Shown piece after piece: positions 20,157-29,309 of a stretch of 48,459 nt of DNA. The position numbers were made by a program, and so were the translations under genes. Every line of letters starts with the position of its first letter. The stretch's first letter is position 1. A model generated the notes under the pieces. The model ran no database searches and was not told where the DNA came from. It was given only the letters and a program-made list of their open reading frames with translations. Origin of the DNA: Chitinophagaceae bacterium (GTDB lineage: Bacteria > Bacteroidota > Bacteroidia > Chitinophagales > Chitinophagaceae); the NCBI GenBank assembly GCA_025933935.1, contig JAICYZ010000003.1, positions 1 to 48,459 of the forward strand, given 5' to 3'.

Positions 20157-21575
20157 ATGGAGCAACCTTTTAATTCTAAAGAAACAAACTTTCAACATAC
20201 TTTAAAAGAAGCTGTTACAATTTCAGGCGCCGGAATCCATACGGGCCAATCGGTTACCATTCAGATAAAACCGGCTGAAACCAATACGGGTATTAACTTC
20301 CAGCGCGTTGACCTTCCGGGAAGGCCAATAGTAAAGGCGGATGTTGACAACGTAATCGAAACCAACCGGAGCACTACTATTGAAGCAAACGGTGCGAGGG
20401 TGGGGACGATAGAACACTTAATGGCAGCGCTAACAGGAATGCAGGTCGACAATGCTTTAATTGAGATAAACGGAGATGAAGTTCCGATCCTCGATGGAAG
20501 TTCAGAGGTTTTTATTGAACATCTTTCCAATGCAGGCGTTCAGAAACAAAATGCCGAAAAAATTTATTACACCATTCAGCATAATATTTCTTTTGTAGAT
20601 GAAGCCAAGAAAGTAGAAATGGTTGCTTTACCATACAATGGTTATCGCATCAATGCATTAATTGATTTTAATTCCCCGATTCTGGGAACACAACATGCTG
20701 ATATGAGTAATATCAGTAATTTTAAGAATGACATTGCTCCAAGCCGCACTTTTTGTTTTTTTCATGAGCTGGAACAGTTGATTGCAAATGATTTGATAAA
20801 AGGTGGGGATATTAATAATGCAATTGTAGTAGTGGATAAACCGGTAGATGACGAACAGGTAAAAAGGATTTCAAAGGTTTTTCATAAAGATGATGTGAAA
20901 GTGAGTGAAGCTGGTATTTTAAATAATCTTACGCTTCGTTTTCCGAATGAACCTGCGCGCCATAAACTATTGGATGTGGTAGGAGATCTGGCTTTGGTGG
21001 GTTATCCTTTTAAAGCGCATATCATCGCAAACAGGCCAGGGCATTCTTCCAACATAAAGTTTGCAAAAAAAATAAAAGAACACATAAAAAAATATAAACA
21101 TCGCCAGGAAATTCCGAAATATGATCCAAATATTCCTCCGATATTAGACATACAGGATATTGAGAGAACCTTGCCCCATCGCTATCCTTTTTTATTGGTA
21201 GATAAAATAATTGAACTGACTGAAAGCCGTGTAGTCGCCATCAAAAATGTAACGTACAATGAACCATTTTTCCAGGGACATTTTCCCGGCAATTCGGTAA
21301 TGCCGGGTGTTTTATTAGCTGAAGCGCTTGCTCAAACAGGCGGATTTATTGCCATTCCACAAAATTCAACGGAAAAATACGATACGTATTTTCTCAAAAT
21401 AGATAATTGTAAATTCAAACAAAAAGTAGTTCCGGGTGATACGCTCATTTTAAAAATGGAACTATTACATCCAATCAGGCGCGGCATCTGCGAAATGAAA
21501 GGAACCGTTTATGTAGGAGATAAAGTAGTGACAGAAGCGGTTTTAGTTGCCCAAATTGTAAAACGTCCTAACTAA
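20157..21575 (+). CDS. lpxC/fabZ: Bifunctional UDP-3-O-acyl-GlcNAc deacetylase / 3-hydroxyacyl-ACP dehydratase
   Basis: LpxC GAGIHTGQ, EHLMAALTGM; FabZ LPHRYPFLLVDKI, FFQGHFPGNSVMPGVLLAEALAQ. ATG at 20157 preferred over GTG 20151. Confidence 0.95.
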   Translation: MEQPFNSKETNFQHTLKEAVTISGAGIHTGQSVTIQIKPAETNTGINFQRVDLPGRPIVKADVDNVIETNRSTTIEANGARVGTIEHLMAALTGMQVDNALIEINGDEVPILDGSSEVFIEHLSNAGVQKQNAEKIYYTIQHNISFVDEAKKVEMVALPYNGYRINALIDFNSPILGTQHADMSNISNFKNDIAPSRTFCFFHELEQLIANDLIKGGDINNAIVVVDKPVDDEQVKRISKVFHKDDVKVSEAGILNNLTLRFPNEPARHKLLDVVGDLALVGYPFKAHIIANRPGHSSNIKFAKKIKEHIKKYKHRQEIPKYDPNIPPILDIQDIERTLPHRYPFLLVDKIIELTESRVVAIKNVTYNEPFFQGHFPGNSVMPGVLLAEALAQTGGFIAIPQNSTEKYDTYFLKIDNCKFKQKVVPGDTLILKMELLHPIRRGICEMKGTVYVGDKVVTEAVLVAQIVKRPN

Positions 21576-21579
21576 TAAT

Positions 21580-22377
21580 ATGATAAGCCCCCTAGCACAT
21601 ATCCATCCCAACGCGCGATTAGGAAAGGATGTTATTGTTGACCCTTTTGCCGTCGTGGAAGACGATGTACAGATTGGTGATGGCACGCACATTATGTCAG
21701 GAGCCGTCATTATGAAAAAAGTCATTATTGGCAAATTCTGTAAAATTTTTCCCGGAGCTGTAATCGGCGCCATTCCCCAGGATTTGAAATTTAACGGAGA
21801 AGATACCATCGTCCAAATTGGGGATAATACGACTATAAGAGAATGCGTAACCGTGAACCGCGGAACAAAAGATAAGTGGAAAACGGTGGTAGGAAGTAAT
21901 TGTTTGTTGATGGCTTATTCTCATATTGCACACGATTGTATCCTCGGCGACTACGTAATTATTGCCAATTCTGTGCAGCTTGCTGGTCATGTCGAAATCG
22001 GAGATCATGCGATTATTGGTGGGATGGCAGCGGCGATCCAGTTTTCAAAAATAGGCGCTCATACTTATATTGCAGGTGGTACAGAAATCATAAAAGATGT
22101 GCCTCCTTTTATTAAGGCAGGGCGCTCTCCATTGTCTTACGCAGGTGTGAATTCAGTTGGCTTGCAACGCCGCGGATTCACCTCTGAAAAAATAAACGGC
22201 ATTTCAGAAATCTACCGGAACATTTATTTGCGCGGATTAAATATAACCCAGGCAACACAAATTATCGAAAAGGAATTACCGGAATCTGAAGAGAAAACTG
22301 AAATTCTGCAATTTATAAAAGACAGTAAGCGCGGCATTTTGAAAGTATCTGCAAAAGAAAATCTGGAGGAGAATTAG
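21580..22377 (+). CDS. lpxA: UDP-N-acetylglucosamine acyltransferase
   Basis: SPLAHIHPNARLGKDVIVDPFAVVEDDVQIGDGTHIMSGAVI. Confidence 0.95.
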   Translation: MISPLAHIHPNARLGKDVIVDPFAVVEDDVQIGDGTHIMSGAVIMKKVIIGKFCKIFPGAVIGAIPQDLKFNGEDTIVQIGDNTTIRECVTVNRGTKDKWKTVVGSNCLLMAYSHIAHDCILGDYVIIANSVQLAGHVEIGDHAIIGGMAAAIQFSKIGAHTYIAGGTEIIKDVPPFIKAGRSPLSYAGVNSVGLQRRGFTSEKINGISEIYRNIYLRGLNITQATQIIEKELPESEEKTEILQFIKDSKRGILKVSAKENLEEN

Positions 22378-22397
22378 ATTAATTAGCAACTTATCAA

Positions 22398-23015
22398 ATG
22401 AAGATTCATCTGACCAAACTTGGCAAACGCTTTAACAGGGATTGGATCTTCAGGAACCTCGATTTTCAATTTGAGAATGAAAAACATTATGCGATAACAG
22501 GTCCGAACGGCTCAGGAAAATCAACTTTATTACAGCTCATTTCCGGTTCGGCAGTTTATAATGAAGGAAAGATTCATTACCTGGAAAATGAGCAGCCCTT
22601 TTCTGCCGACAAAATTTTTCAGAAATTGTCTTTCGCTGCACCTTATCTTGATACGATTGAGGAAATGACGTTAACTGAATTTTTTTCTTTCCATGATAAA
22701 ATGAAAGGCTGGCTTCCAGGCCTTGATACAAGAGAAATTACCTATTTATCTTCACTTGAAAATGCTGCCCACAAACAGATTCGTTATTTCAGTAGCGGTA
22801 TGAAACAAAGGGTAAAACTTGCGCAGGCAATTTTTAGTAACGTGCCAATTGTTTTATTAGATGAACCGCTTACGAACCTCGATGCAGAAGGAGTTTCGCT
22901 TTATCATCGTTTGATAGAACAATTTTGTCAAAGCCGATTGCTCATTATCAGCAGTAATGACCCCAATGAATATTCTTTCTGCCATACAATCATTGACATT
23001 AAAGCATATAAATAA
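22398..23015 (+). CDS. ABC transporter ATP-binding protein without adjacent permease
   Basis: GPNGSGKSTLLQLISG, FSSGMKQRVKLAQAI, VLLDEPLTNLD. Confidence 0.9.
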   Translation: MKIHLTKLGKRFNRDWIFRNLDFQFENEKHYAITGPNGSGKSTLLQLISGSAVYNEGKIHYLENEQPFSADKIFQKLSFAAPYLDTIEEMTLTEFFSFHDKMKGWLPGLDTREITYLSSLENAAHKQIRYFSSGMKQRVKLAQAIFSNVPIVLLDEPLTNLDAEGVSLYHRLIEQFCQSRLLIISSNDPNEYSFCHTIIDIKAYK

Positions 23016-23088
23016 AGCCGGTCACTCCTCAATTATATCAATTTTATTTTTTTGAATGATGCAACGTTTTACAAAATAACGTTGTCAG

Positions 23089-23511
23089 ATGAAAAATAAT
23101 TTCTTGATGAAGCAAGTACTTTTTGTTTTTACATCTCTCTTTATCTTTTCCAGTTGCTCAAAGAAAACAGCGGAGACTGATACAGTTCCGTTATCATTAA
23201 ATGCTAAATGGATAGTAACACAAACATTGATGGATCCGGGTAACGGAAGCGGAAAATGGATGCCTGTTACAACTCCAAATCATTATTATTTGCAATTAAA
23301 TTCTGATTCTACTGCCCAAAGCAACTATTTTAAAAGTTTTACCGAAAACGTAGACTTGAAAGAGTACCGAATGGCGAACGATTCAAATATTATTTTTATT
23401 TTTAAGGATTGCAGTACCAGAACCTATTATTGCCAGTTTGATAATAAATCACTTACGATTACGGGAGGATGTTATGAAGCCTGCGGTTCCAGATTTACAA
23501 GAAGCAGGTAG
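23089..23511 (+). CDS. Hypothetical lipoprotein
   Basis: Lipobox IFSSCSKK. Confidence 0.65.
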   Translation: MKNNFLMKQVLFVFTSLFIFSSCSKKTAETDTVPLSLNAKWIVTQTLMDPGNGSGKWMPVTTPNHYYLQLNSDSTAQSNYFKSFTENVDLKEYRMANDSNIIFIFKDCSTRTYYCQFDNKSLTITGGCYEACGSRFTRSR

Positions 23512-23521
23512 TTTATCTTAC

Positions 23522-23542
23522 GATCTTTGAAAGATCTTTTTT
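23522..23542 (+). terminator. Rho-independent terminator GATCTT-TGA-AAGATC-TTTTTT
   Basis: Perfect 6-bp stem plus T tract, 11 nt after lipoprotein stop. Confidence 0.6.
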
Positions 23543-23569
23543 AAGGATAAATGTTTGCAGTTTTGAATG

Positions 23570-23586
23570 CAGTAAACGAACAAATA
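23570..23586 (+). repeat. Dispersed motif copy CAGTAAACGAACAAATA
   Basis: Used as reference copy; convergent gap. Confidence 0.6.
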
Positions 23587-23644
23587 TGTCAATTTCAGAT
23601 TCTTTTTCAATAGAATATTAATGGTAGCATTACCGTTTTTTCGA

Positions 23645-24079
23645 CTAAAATCTTAATTTCTTTTCCATTACGACATGTGGAATGGAAATTTCCGTAAATT
23701 CTTTTCCTGTTACCGTATAACCTAACTTTTCATAGAAGCCGATTGCAGTTTTGCGTGCATGCATAATAATTTTTCTATAACCGGCGTCGTGCGCTACATT
23801 TTCTGCAAAATTCATCAGGCTCGCGCCGATTCCTTTTCCCTGAAGATTATTCTGAACAGCCATTTGGCGTAGCCTTACGCAATGCTTATCGACTTTAGTG
23901 AGCAGACAGCAACCAAGCATTTTATCATCCTCAAATGCGCCGATAAGAATGTCGTTTTTTTCTTTTTCCAGCTCTTCATCTGAAAAATCCAAATGGAGAG
24001 GCTTGCGCAAAATTTCAAACCGCAGTTTTATCATTTGCTCATATTCCTTACTGCCGTGGTCTATTTGTTTTAGGGGCAT
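23645..24079 (-). CDS. GNAT-family N-acetyltransferase
   Basis: RQMAVQNNLQGKGIGASLMNFAE, AIGFYEKLGYTVTGKEF. Confidence 0.92.
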   Translation of the reverse strand: MPLKQIDHGSKEYEQMIKLRFEILRKPLHLDFSDEELEKEKNDILIGAFEDDKMLGCCLLTKVDKHCVRLRQMAVQNNLQGKGIGASLMNFAENVAHDAGYRKIIMHARKTAIGFYEKLGYTVTGKEFTEISIPHVVMEKKLRF

Positions 24080-24343
24080 AAAACGATTTTCAATAGTTAT
24101 TTTCCTTTAGAATAAAAATACACGTTTTCCCCGATTTAAATTCATGATAGAAAATAAAAATTGAAAGCTTTCATGAACACAAGGTGATCAAAAGGAAGAA
24201 AAAAAATAAATTTTCTGCAGAATTAAAATAAGATTACAAAATAAATCATGCAGTAAACAACCGCATTCTATTAGTAAATATGGAATCTTTCAATATCGAA
24301 TTTTTTCCCAAATAGTTATTATTTTTTTTTATCGCAAAAAGTA

Positions 24344-24351
24344 TATTTTTG
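24344..24351 (+). promoter_or_regulatory. -7 element TATTTTTG upstream of acpP
   Basis: TAnnTTTG match 28 nt before acpP ATG. Confidence 0.45.
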
Positions 24352-24378
24352 TGGCCATATTAACTAAACTTTACAATC

Positions 24379-24615
24379 ATGCAAGACGTTGCAACAAGAG
24401 TAAAAAAAATCATTGTTGACAAGTTAGGAGTTGACGAAGCAGAGGTAACACCGGAAGCTTCATTCACTAACGATTTAGGTGCTGACAGTTTGGACACCGT
24501 AGAATTAATCATGGAATTTGAAAAAGAATTTAATATTTCAATTCCTGACGAACAAGCGGAAACCATCACCACCGTAGGACAAGCAGTAGCATACCTTGAG
24601 GAACATGCTAAGTAA
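24379..24615 (+). CDS. acpP: Acyl carrier protein
   Basis: [20 protein letters not shown]. Confidence 0.97.
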   Translation: MQDVATRVKKIIVDKLGVDEAEVTPEASFTNDLGADSLDTVELIMEFEKEFNISIPDEQAETITTVGQAVAYLEEHAK

Positions 24616-24645
24616 TCATCTTAATTTAACTTTGCAGGCAAGCTT

Positions 24646-25899
24646 ATGGAATTAAAAAGAGTAGTAGTAACCGGATTGGGTGCCATAACGCCATTGGGTA
24701 AAAACGTTCCTGAATATTGGGAAGGTCTTATCAATGGTGTTTCCGGTGCTGATTATATCCAACAATTTGATTGCACGAAATTTAAAACCAGGTTTGCCTG
24801 TGAGGTTAAAGATTTTGAACCGACAAATTACCTGGAAAGAAAAGAAGCACGAAAACTGGACCGCTTCACTCAATTTGCTTTGGTAGCAAGTGATGAAGCT
24901 GTGAAAGATGCTGGCATTACTAAAGATAACGTAAATCCGGATCGTGTTGGAGTGATTTTCGCCAGCGGCATTGGCGGCATCACCACCTTTCAGGATGACG
25001 TAATGGAATTCGCGCGGGGCGATGGTACTCCACGTTTTAATCCTTTCTTCATTCCGAAAATGATTTTGGATATAGCAGCAGGACAAATTTCCATGCGCTA
25101 CGGATTCCGCGGACCAAATTTTGCCGTGGTTAGCGCCTGCGCCAGCAGTACCAACGCAATCATTGAGGCATATGACAACATTCGTTTGGGCAGAGCGGAT
25201 ATTATTTTAACCGGCGGTAGTGAAGCCGTTATTTCTGAATCCGGTGTCGGAGGATTTAATGCGATGAAAGCGCTAAGCGAACGCAATGATGATCCCAAAA
25301 CTGCCTCACGTCCTTTTGATAAAGACAGGGATGGATTCGTAATGGGCGAAGCCGCAGGAATATTGGTTTTGGAAGAACTGGAACACGCAAAAGCACGAGG
25401 TGCTAAAATATATTGTGAAATAGCCGGTGGCGGCGCATCTGCCGACGCGTATCATATTACTGCTCCACACCCTGATGGATTGGGTGCAAAAAATGTAATG
25501 CATGCAGCGCTCGATGATGCCGGAATGCAACCAGAAGATATCGATTATATTAATGTTCATGGCACTTCCACCCCTTTGGGGGATATTGCAGAAACAAAAG
25601 CAATTTTGAGTGTTTTTGGAGAAAGTGCACATCATCTGAACATCAGTTCTACAAAATCAATGACCGGCCATTGCCTCGGAGCGGCCGGAGTAATTGAAGC
25701 GCTGGCGTGTATACTGGCAGTTACCCAGGATATCGTGCCGCCCACCATTAATCATTTTACCGATGATCCTGCTTTTGATCCGAAATTGAATTTCACCTTT
25801 AATAAAGCTGAGAAAAGAGAAGTGAGAGCTGCCTTGAGTAATACTTTTGGTTTTGGTGGCCACAATGCATCTATTATTATCAAGAAGTACAAACCGTAA
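24646..25899 (+). CDS. fabF: 3-oxoacyl-ACP synthase II
   Basis: RVVVTGLGAITPLG, VVSACASSTNAI, NVHGTSTPLGD, NTFGFGGHNA. Confidence 0.97.
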   Translation: MELKRVVVTGLGAITPLGKNVPEYWEGLINGVSGADYIQQFDCTKFKTRFACEVKDFEPTNYLERKEARKLDRFTQFALVASDEAVKDAGITKDNVNPDRVGVIFASGIGGITTFQDDVMEFARGDGTPRFNPFFIPKMILDIAAGQISMRYGFRGPNFAVVSACASSTNAIIEAYDNIRLGRADIILTGGSEAVISESGVGGFNAMKALSERNDDPKTASRPFDKDRDGFVMGEAAGILVLEELEHAKARGAKIYCEIAGGGASADAYHITAPHPDGLGAKNVMHAALDDAGMQPEDIDYINVHGTSTPLGDIAETKAILSVFGESAHHLNISSTKSMTGHCLGAAGVIEALACILAVTQDIVPPTINHFTDDPAFDPKLNFTFNKAEKREVRAALSNTFGFGGHNASIIIKKYKP

Positions 25900-25916
25900 A
25901 CCAACAACATACTTTT

Positions 25917-26246
25917 ATGGATAATCCTTCAACGATTTCGACAGCCGAAATTCACAACTTCCTGGTTCGCCGTCTTGGTGAAAAAGAAGCGGATGAAATA
26001 ATGGAATACATTGAAAGTGAAATTGATAAAAATATTGCTGCTAAAGGAGACGAAACAAAACTGGAAATTGAGCGTTGGCGCAATGAACTGAAAGATAATT
26101 TCGCAACAAAGGCAGATCAGGCAAACTTTGAAAAGAGATTGATTAAAAGAGTTTCTGCTGTAGAAGGAACCATTATTATATGGATGTTTGTGTTTTGGTT
26201 TACCCTTATAATTGCGATGTATATTATTTTTAAATTCATACAGTAG
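25917..26246 (+). CDS. Hypothetical protein: helical/coiled-coil with C-terminal TM helix
   Basis: Charged helical region followed by TIIIWMFVFWFTLIIAMYIIFKFIQ; tightly downstream of fabF. Confidence 0.7.
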   Translation: MDNPSTISTAEIHNFLVRRLGEKEADEIMEYIESEIDKNIAAKGDETKLEIERWRNELKDNFATKADQANFEKRLIKRVSAVEGTIIIWMFVFWFTLIIAMYIIFKFIQ

Positions 26247-26458
26247 AGGATAAGGCGTCTTGTTTAATGCTAATGGCTAAAAAAGAATATGAGATTTAAA
26301 AATCGGTTAAACAGCATGTAAACCTTTATATTTTCTGCCGTTAGTTTCCGCCTTCCGCCTTGCGCCCTTTGCTTTCTTTTTGATAATTCTGATCATTTGG
26401 CGTGATTAAAATGTTATAAATAATTCATTTACTTGCAATTTTATTATCTTCGTTTCTT

Positions 26459-26480
26459 CCCGGTTTTTATCTAAACCGGG
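26459..26480 (+). promoter_or_regulatory. Leader hairpin upstream of rny (cccggttt-ttatct-aaaccggg)
   Basis: Perfect 8-bp inverted repeat, 6-nt loop, not followed by a T tract. Confidence 0.6.
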
Positions 26481-26502
26481 TATTAAAGGAGGTTTATAGA
26501 TT

Positions 26503-26595
26503 ATGAACGAATTAAAATCATTAAAAAACGATGGAACAACTTATCCCAATAATAGTGGGTGCCGTAGCATTAATTGCGGGCATCTTACTGGGTAA
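26503..26595 (+). CDS. Putative 30-codon upstream ORF overlapping rny out of frame
   Basis: AAAGGAGGT at 26485-26493 then ATG 26503; [30 protein letters not shown]. Confidence 0.35.
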   Translation: MNELKSLKNDGTTYPNNSGCRSINCGHLTG

Positions 26596-28093
26596 AATAC
26601 TATTTGCAAAAAACACAAAACAACTCTTAGAAACTGCAGAACAACAAGCTCAACAAATCATTTCCGATGCACAGTCAAAAGCAGAAACGCTTAAAAAAGA
26701 AAAACAACTGGAAGCAAAAGAACATTTTGTTCAATTAAAAGCAGAGCATGAGAAAGCAGTCCTTCAAAGAAATCAAAAATTAAATGACGCCGAAAACCGA
26801 ATCAAACAAAAGGAACAGGCAATCAATCAAAAGGACCAGAACGTAGAGCGAATCATCAAGGAAAATGAGGTGATCAAGCAAAACCTGAACCGGCAGATTG
26901 AAGTCGTGAACATCAAGCGCACTGAACTGGAAAAACACCAGGAAGAGCACATTAAAAGACTGGAAAAAGTTTCCGGCCTCTCTGTAGAAGAAGCCAAGGC
27001 GCAACTGATTGAAACTTTAAAAAATGAAGCAAATTCACAAGCGCTGAGCATTCAGCAGGAAATAGTGGATGATGCTAAATTGCGTGCAAATAAAGAAGCG
27101 CGAAAAATTATCATTCAAACCATTCAACGTACTGCAGCAGAAACAGCGATTGAAAATGCCATCACGGTTTTCAACCTCGAATCAGATGAAATCAAAGGGT
27201 CCATCATTGGTCGTGAAGGCAGGAATATTCGTGCTATAGAAGCTGCAACCGGCGTCGATCTGATTGTAGATGATACCCCGGAAGCAATCATTCTTTCCTG
27301 TTTTGACCCGTTGCGCCGGGAAATTGCCCGGCTATCTTTACAGAGATTGGTAGCGGACGGCCGTATTCATCCTGCCCGTATTGAAGAAGTGGTTGAAAAA
27401 ACGCGCAAACAAATTGAAGACCAGATCATGGAAATCGGTGAGCGTACAGTAATAGAACTCGGCATTCACGGACTTCATAAAGAATTGGTAAGAATCGTAG
27501 GGAAAATGCGTTTCCGCTCTTCTTACGGTCAAAATTTATTGATGCACAGTCGCGAAGTGGCAAATCTTTGTGGAATTATGGCAGCAGAATTGGGCATGAA
27601 TCCAAAACTGGCAAAACGTGCAGGATTGCTCCACGATATTGGAAAAGTGCCGGACGAAGAAACTGAATTAAGCCATGCGCTTCTTGGAATGAAGCTAGCA
27701 GAAAAATATGGTGAAAATCCAGCGGTTTGTAATGCGATCGGGGCGCATCATGATGAAGTGGAAATGCAGTATGTCATTTCTCCTGTCGTGCAGGCTTGCG
27801 ACTCAATGAGCGGTGCAAGGCCGGGAGCCCGCCGCGAAATTATGCAACAGTATCTGCAACGGATCAAAGACCTGGAAAATTTGGCGCTTGCCTACCAGGG
27901 TGTAGAAAAGGCATATGCCATCCAAGCCGGCCGCGAACTTCGTGTGATTGTTGAATCAGAAAAAGTAACGGATACTGAAAGCGATAAATTAAGTTTTGAA
28001 ATTGCACAGAAAATTCAGGCAGAAATGGTTTACCCGGGACAAATAAAAGTGACGGTAATCAGGGAGAAGAGAGCCGTAAATGTGGCGCGGTAA
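26531..28093 (+). CDS. rny: Ribonuclease Y
   Basis: N-terminal TM, long coiled coil, KH region [43 protein letters not shown]. Confidence 0.97.
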   Translation: MEQLIPIIVGAVALIAGILLGKILFAKNTKQLLETAEQQAQQIISDAQSKAETLKKEKQLEAKEHFVQLKAEHEKAVLQRNQKLNDAENRIKQKEQAINQKDQNVERIIKENEVIKQNLNRQIEVVNIKRTELEKHQEEHIKRLEKVSGLSVEEAKAQLIETLKNEANSQALSIQQEIVDDAKLRANKEARKIIIQTIQRTAAETAIENAITVFNLESDEIKGSIIGREGRNIRAIEAATGVDLIVDDTPEAIILSCFDPLRREIARLSLQRLVADGRIHPARIEEVVEKTRKQIEDQIMEIGERTVIELGIHGLHKELVRIVGKMRFRSSYGQNLLMHSREVANLCGIMAAELGMNPKLAKRAGLLHDIGKVPDEETELSHALLGMKLAEKYGENPAVCNAIGAHHDEVEMQYVISPVVQACDSMSGARPGARREIMQQYLQRIKDLENLALAYQGVEKAYAIQAGRELRVIVESEKVTDTESDKLSFEIAQKIQAEMVYPGQIKVTVIREKRAVNVAR

Positions 28094-28212
28094 AACAATC
28101 GCTACATGATTTAAATCGTTAAAATGTTGAATTGATTTTGGAACAATCCGACAATGCGGCAACAAAAACAAATAAAACACTTGAACAATTAATATTTTTA
28201 TCAAAATTGCCT

Positions 28213-28220
28213 TACCTTTG
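28213..28220 (+). promoter_or_regulatory. -7 element TACCTTTG upstream of rplS
   Basis: TAnnTTTG match 21 nt before ATG 28241. Confidence 0.5.
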
Positions 28221-28240
28221 CACTCCTAAAATAAAAAGCC

Positions 28241-28591
28241 ATGAATGCAGTTGCATTTGTTCACGAACAATTGACATCAAAAAAAGAATTACCGAAGTTT
28301 AAAGCCGGTGATAACGTTACTGTAAATTATAAGATTCAGGAAGGTAACAAAGAAAGAATCCAAAGTTTCAAAGGTGATGTGATCAAACGCCAGGGTGAAG
28401 GTGGAACTGCTACTTTTACTGTTCGTAAAATAAGTGATGGGGTTGGTGTTGAACGTCTATTCCCACTTTTTTCTCCGAACATTGACAGCATCAAATTGCA
28501 CAAAGTAGGTAAAGTTCGCCGTGCGAAATTGTATTTTCTACGCGATAGAAGCGGCAAGAGCGCAAGGATTAAAGAAAAGAGAATCAAATAA
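28241..28591 (+). CDS. rplS: 50S ribosomal protein L19
   Basis: [51 protein letters not shown]. Confidence 0.97.
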   Translation: MNAVAFVHEQLTSKKELPKFKAGDNVTVNYKIQEGNKERIQSFKGDVIKRQGEGGTATFTVRKISDGVGVERLFPLFSPNIDSIKLHKVGKVRRAKLYFLRDRSGKSARIKEKRIK

Positions 28592-28614
28592 GATTTGAAA
28601 AAATAATTATAAAT

Positions 28615-28647
28615 AAACCGGAAAGCTTTTGTTTTCCGGTTTTTTTT
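28615..28647 (+). terminator. Rho-independent terminator downstream of rplS
   Basis: aaaccggaaa / tttccggttt 10-bp stem followed by T run. Confidence 0.85.
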
Positions 28648-28696
28648 CATATTTTGGCCAAGCAACAGTAAGATCCTGCTTTTGCATTTTATTCTT

Positions 28697-28816
28697 ATGA
28701 AAAAAATCATTCCCATCATTATTTTATTATCTGTTTTATTTTTTTCGTGTGCGCGCGGAATTACCCCATATCAGGCAGCGAATGGAAAAGCAAAATGCGG
28801 ACGATATTTAAGATGA
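28697..28816 (+). CDS. 39-aa small lipoprotein absent from the ORF track
   Basis: MKKIIPIIILLSVLFFSCARGITPYQAANGKAKCGRYLR*, clear lipoprotein signal peptide. Confidence 0.65.
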   Translation: MKKIIPIIILLSVLFFSCARGITPYQAANGKAKCGRYLR

Positions 28817-28961
28817 GTCCTTTCATCTTTTGCTACGCTTTCTTCGCCAGCTAAATGATTTTAATCGGATGATTTACAGGCTAAATTGTTGTGTCGTTCA
28901 AAATGCTTTGAATTCACAGTAAAAAATTAATATCGTATCTTTACCAGCTAATATAAAGACA

Positions 28962-29225
28962 ATGATATTTTTATTATTCAACCCCCAACTTTTATTCGCT
29001 ATGCCCGGCGGCACTGAGTGGCTCTTAATACTTCTGGTGGTTTTATTATTTTTTGGAGGTAAAAAAATTCCGGATCTGATGCGCGGTATTGGAAAAGGTG
29101 TAAGGGAATTTAATGATGCTAAAGAACACATGAAAAATGATATAGATGCCGGAATGAAAGAAAAAGATAAATCCAAGGCACCTGAACAACGCGAAACCGT
29201 AAAAGAAACGCAACTTCCTAAATAA
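28962..29225 (+). CDS. tatA: Twin-arginine translocase subunit TatA/TatE
   Basis: [35 protein letters not shown]. Confidence 0.92.
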   Translation: MIFLLFNPQLLFAMPGGTEWLLILLVVLLFFGGKKIPDLMRGIGKGVREFNDAKEHMKNDIDAGMKEKDKSKAPEQRETVKETQLPK

Positions 29226-29309
29226 GTACTTAATAATTTTTTCTTAAAAGGTTTAGGTGTTACATCCGTCTTGATGAACATTTAAACCTTTCTTTTTAAA
29301 TTAATTCCT

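Noticed and set aside
26320-26480. Intergenic CCGCCTTCCGCCTTGCGCC stretch and rny hairpin considered as a terminator
   Set aside because: The short C/G-rich stretch is not a clear repeat; the hairpin lacks a following T tract and sits next to the Shine-Dalgarno, so it reads better as a leader element.
28158-28174. GGCAACAAAAACAAATA as a further copy of the dispersed motif
   Set aside because: The left half diverges too much to separate from AT-rich background.
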